Below are positions 37,418 to 45,379 of a DNA stretch of 64,000 nucleotides, one piece after another; position 1 is the stretch's first letter; each line of letters begins with the position of its first letter. Source of the stretch: Flavobacterium aerium (lineage in GTDB: Bacteria; Bacteroidota; Bacteroidia; Flavobacteriales; Flavobacteriaceae); NCBI RefSeq assembly GCF_030766725.1, contig NZ_JARQWR010000006.1:124001-188000 (forward strand), given 5' to 3'. The notes beneath the pieces were generated by a model, which saw only the letters and a program-made list of their open reading frames with translations, searched no databases and was not told the DNA's origin. Both the position numbers and the translations under genes were made by a program.

Positions 37418-38695
37418 ATGAAGAAGGTTCTTATCATTACTTACTATTGGCCACCCGCTGGCGGACCTGGAGTACAACGATGGTTAAAGTTTGTAAAGTA
37501 TTTACCTGATTTTGAAATCGAACCCATTGTTTATGTTCCAGAGAACCCGACTTACCCGATTATTGATCAAAATTTACTAGCCGAAGTCAATGATAAGACG
37601 ACTATAATTAAACATAAAATTATAGAACCTTATGGATGGGCATCGTTTTTTTCTAAAAATAAAACCAAAAAAATTAGTTCAGGGATTATCCCGAAAAGCA
37701 GGAAGCAGTCTATGTTAGAACGTCTGTTTCTCTGGGTACGTGGTAATTTATTCATCCCAGATGCTCGTAAGTTTTGGATTAAACCATCCGTGCGCTATTT
37801 GAGCCAGTACATTGCAGAACACAATATTGATACGGTGATTACTTCTGGACCACCACATAGTTTACATCTTATAGGATTAGCCTTAAAGAAGAATCTAAAT
37901 GTAAAATGGTTTGCAGATTTTAGAGATCCTTGGACCACCATAGGATACCATAAATCCTTGAAACTATCTGCTTCAGCGGAGCAAAAACACAAAGATTTAG
38001 AACGTGAAGTATTACAAACAGCCGATGTTATTATTGTAACCAGTAAGACAACCAAAGCTGAATTTTCTGCTATTACAGAAAAGCCTATTGAAATAATTAC
38101 CAATGGATATGATATTGAAAAAGTAGATAAATATCCTTTGGATGAAAAATTCACATTAGCACATATCGGATCCTTTTTATCAGAACGTAATCCAAGAATA
38201 TTATGGAAAACGTTGGCTGAATTAGTGAAAGAAATCCCAGGTTTTAAAGATAATTTTCAACTGAAATTGATAGGTGCTGTAAGTCAGGAAATTTTAGATG
38301 CGATTACAGAGTTTCGTTTAGATCCTTACTTAAATAATTTAGGATATGTTTCCCATAAAGAAGCCATTGAACATCAAAAGAAATCACAAGTTTTATTGTT
38401 GATTGAAATAAATTCAGAAGAAACAAAAAGTATTATTCCCGGTAAACTATTTGAATACATGGTTTCAGAACGTCCTATTATTGCTATAGGACCTGAGGAT
38501 TCAGATTTTGCTGAAATTATACAATCAACCAATACGGGAAGCTTTTATAATTATTCCGAGAAAGAACAATTAAAAGAAGGGATTGTAAAAGCATACGAAC
38601 TGTATTTGGATAAAAAATTACAATCTTATCCTGTAGGATTACAACAATATAGTCGAAAAAAACTAACGGAAAAATTAGCGAAGCTATTAAAATAA
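37418..38695 (+). CDS. Glycosyltransferase, GT4-like
   Basis: A 425-residue cytosolic or membrane-associated glycosyltransferase. The N-terminal GT-B domain begins KKVLIITYYWPPAGGPGVQRW, the donor side has LAHIGSFLSERNPRILWKTLAEL, and KLFEYMVSERPIIAIGPEDSDF carries the conserved GT4-type Glu region. I start at ATG 37418, where the family N-terminus begins; TTG 37409 adds three residues only. It is 4 bases before the flippase gene and 54 bases after yfhO. Confidence 0.87.
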   Translation: MKKVLIITYYWPPAGGPGVQRWLKFVKYLPDFEIEPIVYVPENPTYPIIDQNLLAEVNDKTTIIKHKIIEPYGWASFFSKNKTKKISSGIIPKSRKQSMLERLFLWVRGNLFIPDARKFWIKPSVRYLSQYIAEHNIDTVITSGPPHSLHLIGLALKKNLNVKWFADFRDPWTTIGYHKSLKLSASAEQKHKDLEREVLQTADVIIVTSKTTKAEFSAITEKPIEIITNGYDIEKVDKYPLDEKFTLAHIGSFLSERNPRILWKTLAELVKEIPGFKDNFQLKLIGAVSQEILDAITEFRLDPYLNNLGYVSHKEAIEHQKKSQVLLLIEINSEETKSIIPGKLFEYMVSERPIIAIGPEDSDFAEIIQSTNTGSFYNYSEKEQLKEGIVKAYELYLDKKLQSYPVGLQQYSRKKLTEKLAKLLK

Positions 38696-38699
38696 TTCC

Positions 38700-40163
38700 A
38701 TGGGAATCGTACTCAACCAATCCATAAAGAACACGGTTATTACCTACTTAGGGTTTGGTATAGGAGCAATTAATGCTTTGTTTTTGTATACCAATTTTTT
38801 AGGGAAAACACATTATGGTATTGTTGCTTTCTTACTTTCTGCATCGGGTATCATGATGCCATTAATGGCTTTTGGAGTACATAACACATTAATACGATTT
38901 TATTCAAAATATAAAACGGAAGCTGAGCGAGAAAACTTTTTGAGTTTTATGCTTTTCATGCCTTTGCTATTGATTATTCCCATTAGTATCATTACAGTCT
39001 TTGGTTATGATCAGATAGCCTTTTTACTCACAAAGAAGAATCCAGAAATCCGACCTTTTTTATGGTTAATTCCTATAATAGGACTTGCTATGGGGTATTT
39101 CGAAATTTATTATGCGTGGGTCAAAGTACACATGCAATCCGTATTTGGAAACTTTATTAGTGAAGTAGTCGTTCGTGTTATCATTCTTCTTTTGCTCTTT
39201 GCAGTACATTGGGAATGGATAGGGAAAGATACATTTATCTATGCTCTTTCAGGAGCGTATTTGGCACAATTATTAGCGATGAAGGCGTATGCAATGTATG
39301 TTAAACTGCCTATTTTTAGAGTTAAGGTACCTAAGAATATCAAAGAAATTGTAACCTATTCTCTATTCGTTGTTTTGTCTGGGGGAATAGCAGTGTTTTT
39401 AATTGAATTTGATAAAGTGATGATTGCCTCTTATATCGATATCAGTAATAACGCTCTATATTCTGTAGCTATTTTTATTGCGACAGTGATAGCTGTTCCT
39501 AGTAGAGCTATGCAGCAGATAGTGTATCCGATTACGGCAAAATTAATGGCAGAGAATAAACACAATGAATTAAATGATTTATATAAAAAAAGCGCGATCA
39601 ATTTACAAGTAATTGGAGGTTTGGTGATGCTCTATGTTTTCTTGAATATCAATGAATTGTATAAGCTAATTCCACACGATTATAGTGGAGGAGTTTTGGC
39701 TGTTTTCCTGATTGGGCTATCTAAATTTTATGATGTAATACTCGGGAATAATAATGCCATTGTATTCAATTCAAAATATTACCGAATAATACTAGTTTTC
39801 GGATTAGTCTTGGTTTTTCTAATGATTGGGCTAAACATGGTTTTCATTCCACTGTATGGAATTGAAGGAGCAGCGCTAGCCACCTTATTATCGATTATGG
39901 TATACAATACCATCAAATTACTCTTTGTCGTTAAGAAAATGAATCTCTATCCATTTTCCATTAATACAGTGAAGTCGTTTGGGATAATAGCATTAGTATT
40001 TGGATTATTTTACTTTTGGGAATTTCCATTCAACCCCATTATCAATATCGGATTAAAGTCGATTCTGATTACCTTGATTTATGTTTTTCTGAATTATAAA
40101 TATGCCATTTCAAATGAAATCAATCAGATATTGAATAAATATTTGAAAATGATTCAACGATAA
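38700..40163 (+). CDS. Polysaccharide/oligosaccharide flippase (Wzx/MVF type)
   Basis: A 487-residue protein with 12-14 transmembrane helices. The opening IKNTVITYLGFGIGAINALFL and the middle LSGGIAVFLIEFDKVMIASY are typical of polysaccharide biosynthesis (Wzx-like) proteins of the MOP superfamily, which move lipid-linked glycans across the inner membrane. The C-terminal polysaccharide-synthesis half follows. It lies directly behind the GT4 gene. Wzy polymerase and other glycan genes are absent from the vicinity. Confidence 0.86.
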   Translation: MGIVLNQSIKNTVITYLGFGIGAINALFLYTNFLGKTHYGIVAFLLSASGIMMPLMAFGVHNTLIRFYSKYKTEAERENFLSFMLFMPLLLIIPISIITVFGYDQIAFLLTKKNPEIRPFLWLIPIIGLAMGYFEIYYAWVKVHMQSVFGNFISEVVVRVIILLLLFAVHWEWIGKDTFIYALSGAYLAQLLAMKAYAMYVKLPIFRVKVPKNIKEIVTYSLFVVLSGGIAVFLIEFDKVMIASYIDISNNALYSVAIFIATVIAVPSRAMQQIVYPITAKLMAENKHNELNDLYKKSAINLQVIGGLVMLYVFLNINELYKLIPHDYSGGVLAVFLIGLSKFYDVILGNNNAIVFNSKYYRIILVFGLVLVFLMIGLNMVFIPLYGIEGAALATLLSIMVYNTIKLLFVVKKMNLYPFSINTVKSFGIIALVFGLFYFWEFPFNPIINIGLKSILITLIYVFLNYKYAISNEINQILNKYLKMIQR

Positions 40164-40189
40164 ATTTATATCTTGTTTTTTTAGATTCT

Positions 40190-40238
40190 ACAGTAGCATA
40201 GTTTAAAAAGTAATACTATAAACCACTATTGCTACTGT
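40190..40238. repeat. Long imperfect inverted repeat between convergent genes
   Basis: ACAGTAGCA (40190-40198) pairs perfectly with TGCTACTGT (40230-40238), and TAG/CTA and TTTA/TAAA extend the stem past small bulges. The right arm covers the stop codon of the GNAT gene. It lacks a T run on either strand, so it is not a classical terminator. Confidence 0.5.
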
Positions 40239-40780
40239 TGTTGAAGCCATTCTTCACGAGTGATTTTTAACCAATGATGAGGGATACCATCTTCTAAAAA
40301 AGATTCAATTACAGTTAAACCTGCTTTTTCCAGTACATTTTTTGAAGCGACATTCTCTATGTCAACTGTGGCAAAAATTTCGTTGAGATTCAAAGTTGTA
40401 AAGCCATATTCCAAAGAAGCTTTAGCTGTTTCTGTTGCATAACCTTTGCCCCAGTGTTTTTTAATGAATCGATAACCCAAGTCGTAATAATTGTTGTGAT
40501 TATTTGTTTTTTCAGTCATGTATTTAAAACCACTCCAACCCACAAATTCATTAGTTTCCTTTTCTATAACTGCCCAACGGCCAATTCCATGGTCAATATA
40601 TTGTTGACGAATGAATTGAATAACGGCTTTAATTTGTTCTGTATCCTTAACAGGAGTTTGTCCTAAATACCGATGTACATCTGGATCAGAATCCAGTTCA
40701 AAAAGACCATTTTCATCCAAAGGAAGAATTTCCCTTAAAATAAGTCGTTCAGTTTCTATTTTTATTGGACTATTATTCAT
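40232..40780 (-). CDS. GNAT N-acetyltransferase, RimJ/RimL type
   Basis: A 182-residue acetyltransferase. IKIETERLILREILPLDENG is the RimL-type start, WAVIEKETNEFVGWSGFKYM the central strands, and YRFIKKHWGKGYATETAKASLEYGF the acetyl-CoA pyrophosphate loop (Q/RxxGxG/A variant KHWGKGYA), followed by ENVASKNVLEKAGL. Targets could be ribosomal proteins or small molecules; the subfamily is too broad to say. Transcribed alone. Confidence 0.88.
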   Translation of the reverse strand: MNNSPIKIETERLILREILPLDENGLFELDSDPDVHRYLGQTPVKDTEQIKAVIQFIRQQYIDHGIGRWAVIEKETNEFVGWSGFKYMTEKTNNHNNYYDLGYRFIKKHWGKGYATETAKASLEYGFTTLNLNEIFATVDIENVASKNVLEKAGLTVIESFLEDGIPHHWLKITREEWLQQQ

Positions 40781-40807
40781 GTTTGAAATTTAAAAATTGC
40801 CATGATT

Positions 40808-40815
40808 CAAAGTTA
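40808..40815 (-). promoter_or_regulatory. -7 promoter box of the RimL-type GNAT gene
   Basis: The minus strand reads TAACTTTG, 27 bases upstream of the ATG. A TTG complement lies 24 bases further up. Confidence 0.4.
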
Positions 40816-40869
40816 AATAAATAATTGAATTTGATCTTTCAAGTGCGTAAATTTTATAGGCTAAAACAT

Positions 40870-40877
40870 TATATTTG
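40870..40877 (+). promoter_or_regulatory. -7 promoter box of the lipocalin-like lipoprotein gene
   Basis: TATATTTG is a perfect box 22 bases before the ATG at 40900. Confidence 0.45.
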
Positions 40878-40899
40878 ATTTTAATCTAACATTGTAATT

Positions 40900-41364
40900 A
40901 TGTACATAAATAAAGGTTTGTTTTTGCTCCTTACAATCCTAATGATTGGAAGCTGTGGCTCAAGTTCAAAATTAGTGAGTAAGTCAACCCTTATTGGAAC
41001 TTGGCAATTCGATCCCAATAGAGAAGATGCAGCTTGGGAACAAAATGAATGTTCAATAAAATCAGGAATGCGATTTGATGAAAATTTGACAATCGAATCC
41101 AGATCTTTTAAAAATAATGGAGGTGAATGTGTACTCACAAAGAAAACTACCGATAAGTATACAATAAGTGGAAATATGCTAACCTTCATCTATCCAAAAA
41201 TGGCAAGTGATGGAGGAGATCTCTTGATGACTTTCAAAATATTGGTGCTCGATGCAGAGCGACTAAGAATAGAGACCTATTCTGAAAAAGATGGGAATAA
41301 GGCCGCCAACATATTTAAATCGAAAGATAATCTAACAGACGATTATATTCGAGTAAAAGAATAA
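40900..41364 (+). CDS. Lipocalin-like lipoprotein
   Basis: A 154-residue lipoprotein. The signal peptide ends in the lipobox LMIGSCGSS. The mature protein has LIGTWQFDPNRE and later strands (YTISGNMLTFIYP, LDAERLRIETYSEKDG) resembling the lipocalin-like families that are frequent in Bacteroidota. Probably attached to the outer membrane facing the periplasm; ligand unknown. It is convergent with the DUF3995 gene across a terminator. Confidence 0.75.
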   Translation: MYINKGLFLLLTILMIGSCGSSSKLVSKSTLIGTWQFDPNREDAAWEQNECSIKSGMRFDENLTIESRSFKNNGGECVLTKKTTDKYTISGNMLTFIYPKMASDGGDLLMTFKILVLDAERLRIETYSEKDGNKAANIFKSKDNLTDDYIRVKE

Positions 41365-41390
41365 TGAAATGAATAAAAATTATATAAAAA

Positions 41391-41411
41391 GGGCTCTACA
41401 ATGTAGAGCCC
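41391..41411. terminator. Bidirectional terminator
   Basis: GGGCTCTAC (41391-41399) pairs perfectly with GTAGAGCCC (41403-41411) around a three-base loop, with A and T runs on both sides, between convergent genes. Confidence 0.88.
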
Positions 41412-41433
41412 TTTTTATATATACTATAATTGA

Positions 41434-41856
41434 TTAATGGTAAATTGCTACAGCAAAAGAAATACCACTGATAACTAAACAAAGTGGAGTATAATAAGCT
41501 GTATCTTTTTTTGCAAATGGCGTATTCTTTATGATTTTAAATAACCCAATAAATTTGAAATCCCCTATAGCACGAAGTAGAAATATACAACCAATAACAT
41601 ACGTTCCAATCGTAATACTTCTTTGTGGGATGAAAGCCTCAAAAAGGGCCAAATTTCCCAAGGTAACCAAAGCAAAAAGCAATAATCCTAGACCAACAAT
41701 GAAAGTGCCAAATGCACTAGGGCGAATTACTTTTTCTTTCTGAGTACGTGTAGGTACTGCTACATTTATTCCCCATTTTCCGCCGGTGGCCCAATAAATA
41801 TGTAATAAAGAAAGGAATGTAAAAATAATCGCATTAAGAACAATTAAGAAGCTCAT
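41434..41856 (-). CDS. DUF3995 membrane protein
   Basis: A 140-residue protein with four predicted transmembrane helices (LIVLNAIIFTFLSLLHIYW; AFGTFIVGLGLLLFALVTLG; TIGTYVIGCIFLLRAIGDF; LCLVISGISFAVAIY). LHIYWATGGKWG at the first helix end and FLLRAIGDFKFIG before the last are hallmarks of DUF3995. Function unknown. Transcribed alone. Confidence 0.82.
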   Translation of the reverse strand: MSFLIVLNAIIFTFLSLLHIYWATGGKWGINVAVPTRTQKEKVIRPSAFGTFIVGLGLLLFALVTLGNLALFEAFIPQRSITIGTYVIGCIFLLRAIGDFKFIGLFKIIKNTPFAKKDTAYYTPLCLVISGISFAVAIYH

Positions 41857-41933
41857 ATTAATTAAAATTTTAGAGTAAATATAAAACTATTTATACAATT
41901 TTCAATGATGAAAACAGAGGACTTTTTGTCCCA

Positions 41934-42926
41934 TTAGTTTTTAATTTCATTTTTTAAAGTACTGGGTAATATCCCATATTTTTTCTTGAAAGCAGTAGTA
42001 AAATGGGTTGCATTTTTATATCCTACTTGCTCAGCAACCTGAGTAACCGATAAACCTTGTTCGATTAGCATTTTCTGTGCTTTAGCCATCTTTGCATCAT
42101 TTAGATAACCAAAAACTGTATTCCCGAAAATGGTTTTAAATCCCTTTTTTAAAGTGAATTCATTGGTGCCAACCTGATGGGCTAATTCTAGTAAAGTGTG
42201 TGGTGAATTTAGATTGGAAAGCATGATTTCTTTTACCTGATGCATTTTGTTAATATCAGATTTTTTAAGAGAACATTTTATGGCGCAATTATTACAACAT
42301 ACTTGCTCTAATTGAAGGAGTAATAATTGAATGATTTGTGCTTCAAAAAACATTTTTTTATAGGCACCTTTCCGATTACAGTTGACAATATTTTCAATTG
42401 TTGTGTACATTTCTGGAGTGATGGTCAGATTCTCTTTGGCTAGGACTGCATTCGTTTTGTTTTTTACAGCAGAGGTGAATGGTTTTAAATACGATTCATT
42501 TTCGCAGATGTATTTTTTGAAAAAATCAATCTTTATATAGACTTCAAATAATTTCAAATCATCATTACTTTCCCATTCCCAATTATTCTTTACACCGTTG
42601 GTGTAGACTAGGTTGTGTTGGAATTTTTCAAAAGTTAGGGTTTCATTCCCAGCAGTGTTGATCATTTTCGTATTTCCCGACAAGACAAAGTGCATCTTTA
42701 GCAGTTCCTCATTAGTATCAAATCGAATTTTCGTTTGATTCAGAAATGAAAAATTACTATAACCGATATAAATTCCCCTAAAAAAAAAGTCTTTATAACT
42801 CCCTTTTGCCTTCAATTTCTCAAGAGATATTGGATGGGTATAAAACGCGTTTGTGTTCTTTCTGTTAAGAAATGGATATATTCTTTTTAAGAGGCCTTTT
42901 TTTCCGTAGAGTAATTTAATCTGCAT
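41934..42926 (-). CDS. AraC-family regulator of the siderophore locus
   Basis: A 330-residue transcription factor. The N-terminal ~195 residues form a PchR-like effector domain (GIYIGYSNFSFL, LLKMHFVLSGNTKMI). Cysteines 210, 211, 214 and 218 (VCCNNCAIKC) form a tight cluster in the linker. The C-terminal AraC helix-turn-helix pair includes LLELAHQVGTNEFTLKKGFK and VTQVAEQVGYKNATHFTTAFKKKYG. The gene is divergent from the TonB receptor gene with 142 bases between, the classic position for a siderophore-sensing activator. The cluster could bind iron or another metal; that is inference. Confidence 0.87.
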   Translation of the reverse strand: MQIKLLYGKKGLLKRIYPFLNRKNTNAFYTHPISLEKLKAKGSYKDFFFRGIYIGYSNFSFLNQTKIRFDTNEELLKMHFVLSGNTKMINTAGNETLTFEKFQHNLVYTNGVKNNWEWESNDDLKLFEVYIKIDFFKKYICENESYLKPFTSAVKNKTNAVLAKENLTITPEMYTTIENIVNCNRKGAYKKMFFEAQIIQLLLLQLEQVCCNNCAIKCSLKKSDINKMHQVKEIMLSNLNSPHTLLELAHQVGTNEFTLKKGFKTIFGNTVFGYLNDAKMAKAQKMLIEQGLSVTQVAEQVGYKNATHFTTAFKKKYGILPSTLKNEIKN

Positions 42927-42994
42927 GCTTCAATTATTCCTTTTGGCGTTAGTTATATTCCTTTTTACGTCGTTTTCTAATGAGTCATTCTATC

Positions 42995-43002
42995 TACTTT
43001 TG
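42995..43002 (+). promoter_or_regulatory. -7 promoter box of the siderophore receptor operon
   Basis: TACTTTTG matches TAnnTTTG, 66 bases before the receptor ATG. No TTG lies at -33, consistent with dependence on an activator such as the divergent AraC protein. Confidence 0.5.
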
Positions 43003-43015
43003 CACAAAATTAAAC

Positions 43016-43038
43016 TTATTTAGATTAATTACAAATAA
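43016..43038 (+). promoter_or_regulatory. Candidate operator in the receptor gene leader
   Basis: TTATTT (43016-43021) and AAATAA (43033-43038) are inverted around 11 bases, just downstream of the expected transcription start. It could be a Fur-type or other repressor site. AT-rich palindromes are common by chance here. Confidence 0.25.
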
Positions 43039-43068
43039 ATAATCACATAGATTTAAAAATAATCCCAC

Positions 43069-45300
43069 ATGAATAAAAAGACCTTTATGACTTTGACTTG
43101 CTCTATGATTCTTGGAGTTAACTTGTCAAATGCCCAATCACTTCAAGATACGACACAACCAAAATCGTTAGAAGAAGTTGTCGTTGTATCTTCTCGTTCG
43201 CCAAAACAAATTAGCGACATACCAGGAACGGTATGGATTATTGATCAAGCTAAAATTCAGCAGCAAATTAGAGGTGGATCAAGTTTGAAAGAAGTATTGG
43301 GGATGTTAATTCCAAGTTTGGACATTGGAAATCAAGGTAGGACAAATTACGCTCAGAATATGAGAGGACGTAATGTCCTGGTAATGTTAAATGGTGTTTC
43401 TTTGAATAGTGCCCGTGCAGTGAGCAGACAATTTGATGCAATCGATCCCTTCAATATCGAAAGAATTGAAGTTCTATCTGGAGCAAGCGCTGTTTATGGA
43501 GGAGATGCAACAGGAGGAATCATTAATATCATTACTAAAAAAGGAACTTCAAAAGATCTTGCTTTTGAAACTAGCGTAGGAGCAAAAAGTGGTTTAAGAA
43601 ATAAAAATGACCATGATACCAGAGTAGCCCAATCGATTGCTGGAGGAAATGATTTCATGAAATTCAGAGTCGGTGTTGCATTTACTCAAAGTGCAGGAGC
43701 ATTCGATGCAAAAGGTAATCAAGTTATTACTGACGTAAAACAATCGGATTTACAATACAATAGATCAGTAGATGTATTAGGAGGATTTGATTTTAAACTA
43801 TCCGATAATCAAGATCTTAGTTTAGATTTCCAACATTATACTTCTAAAATTAGAAATGATAAATGGCTGTCTTTTGGAACAGATTATTCCGGAATTACAA
43901 GCAACAATCCGGATCTAATTCAAGTAATGGGAGGCGCTTATTCGGATATTGTACCAAGTACTACCCGAAGAATGATTAATCTACAATATAACTTACGCAA
44001 TATATTAGGAGGACAAAACTTAATGTTGCAAGCCTTCACCCGAACAGAAAATATAGATTTTGGAGCTTCATTTGCGGAAGTACCAAAAGCACCAGTAGGA
44101 ATAAATATTCCACGTTTTTTGTCTTCTGCAAGAGGAAATACAGATGTTTACGGAATAAAAGCAGTAATGTTTAAAAAATGGAATAAACTTTCTGTTACCT
44201 ATGGTATAGATGCCGATCGTGATAAGTTTGATGGAGATCAATCAATCTTTAATCCACAAACAAGTAGTGCTAGTGGAGGATTAGTAAATGTAACAGATGC
44301 TATGGTAGGCCGTTATCCTGTAACACAAATTACTGGAATATCAGGATTTGCACAAGCAGATTGGAAAGTATTAGACAAGTTGACACTTTCGGGAGGAATA
44401 CGTCAGCAGCATACCAGTGTGAAAGCCGATGATTTTATTGGATTCAAAGAGCAAATTTATATGCATTTTGGATATGGAGCATCAGCAGATGCTGTAAAAG
44501 GAGGAAAGAACAATTATGATGTGACCTTAGTGAATGGAAGTGCATTATATAAATTCAATGAAAAACAACAAGCATGGTTTAGCTTCTCACAAGGATTTGC
44601 TGTGCCAGATGCTGCGAAGTCATATGGTTTTGGAAAATATGCACTCAATAACAACCATTGGGATTTATTAAATAGTATTAATGTGAATGAAACACCATTG
44701 AGTGGAATTAAAACCGACCAATTTGAAGTGGGATGGAGACACAACTCAATGTATGGTTTCTATGCACAAGGATCTTTATTCTATGCATTATCGAATAAGA
44801 CATTAAAAATTGATAATGTCGCTTTCACCATCTCATTGTTAGACCAAAAATTAAGAAACTATGGTTTTGAAGGAGCTTTAGGTTACCGTTTCGAGAAAGG
44901 ACTTGAAGTGGGAGGAAATGTATTATTGATGGCTTCAGAAACAGAAACTAAAAATGATGGTTGGAAAAATCAATCGGTTTATACTACAAACCCATCAAAA
45001 TTCATGGCATTTGTAGGATGGAATGAGAAATGGTTTTCAGCAAAATTACAAGGACAACATTCATTGAATTATACTGATTTAACGGATGCAAAAATCAATG
45101 GATTTACATTGTTTGATTTAATTGGTGATGTGAAATTACCAAAAGGAACAATAAACTTTGGTGTTCAGAATTTATTGAACAGAGAATACACAACGATCTG
45201 GGGACAACGATCTGTGTTCTTTTACCAAACCCCAGTAAAAGCATTTGAATACTTGGGAAGAGGCAGAACCTTCTCATTAGGTTACACAATTAAATTTTAG
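43069..45300 (+). CDS. TonB-dependent siderophore receptor
   Basis: A 743-residue outer-membrane receptor that imports ferric siderophore. A signal peptide ends at LGVNLSNAQ. The plug domain contains a TonB-box-like EEVVVVSSRSPKQI, then DIPGTVWIIDQAKIQQQIRG, MRGRNVLVMLNGVSL, ERIEVLSGASAVYGGDATGG and INIITKKG. The 22-strand barrel follows and ends with GRTFSLGYTIKF, a terminal Phe as expected for BAM recognition. There is no N-terminal carboxypeptidase-regulatory domain, which separates it from SusC-type transporters. It is first in the siderophore operon, and its ligand is presumably the compound made by the next genes. Confidence 0.93.
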   Translation: MNKKTFMTLTCSMILGVNLSNAQSLQDTTQPKSLEEVVVVSSRSPKQISDIPGTVWIIDQAKIQQQIRGGSSLKEVLGMLIPSLDIGNQGRTNYAQNMRGRNVLVMLNGVSLNSARAVSRQFDAIDPFNIERIEVLSGASAVYGGDATGGIINIITKKGTSKDLAFETSVGAKSGLRNKNDHDTRVAQSIAGGNDFMKFRVGVAFTQSAGAFDAKGNQVITDVKQSDLQYNRSVDVLGGFDFKLSDNQDLSLDFQHYTSKIRNDKWLSFGTDYSGITSNNPDLIQVMGGAYSDIVPSTTRRMINLQYNLRNILGGQNLMLQAFTRTENIDFGASFAEVPKAPVGINIPRFLSSARGNTDVYGIKAVMFKKWNKLSVTYGIDADRDKFDGDQSIFNPQTSSASGGLVNVTDAMVGRYPVTQITGISGFAQADWKVLDKLTLSGGIRQQHTSVKADDFIGFKEQIYMHFGYGASADAVKGGKNNYDVTLVNGSALYKFNEKQQAWFSFSQGFAVPDAAKSYGFGKYALNNNHWDLLNSINVNETPLSGIKTDQFEVGWRHNSMYGFYAQGSLFYALSNKTLKIDNVAFTISLLDQKLRNYGFEGALGYRFEKGLEVGGNVLLMASETETKNDGWKNQSVYTTNPSKFMAFVGWNEKWFSAKLQGQHSLNYTDLTDAKINGFTLFDLIGDVKLPKGTINFGVQNLLNREYTTIWGQRSVFFYQTPVKAFEYLGRGRTFSLGYTIKF

Positions 45301-45315
45301 AGAAAATAAATAGAT

Positions 45316-45344
45316 AGGGTAAAATTGAAATTCGATTTTACCCT
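45316..45344 (+). terminator. Hairpin between receptor and biosynthetic genes
   Basis: AGGGTAAAAT (45316-45325) pairs with ATTTTACCCT (45335-45344) around nine bases, followed by TTTCAATTTTT. It is terminator-like but lies inside a co-directional gene set, so it may lower expression of the downstream genes relative to the receptor. Confidence 0.6.
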
Positions 45345-45379
45345 TTTCAATTTTTATTAATTTTTTAATTCTTAAAAAC

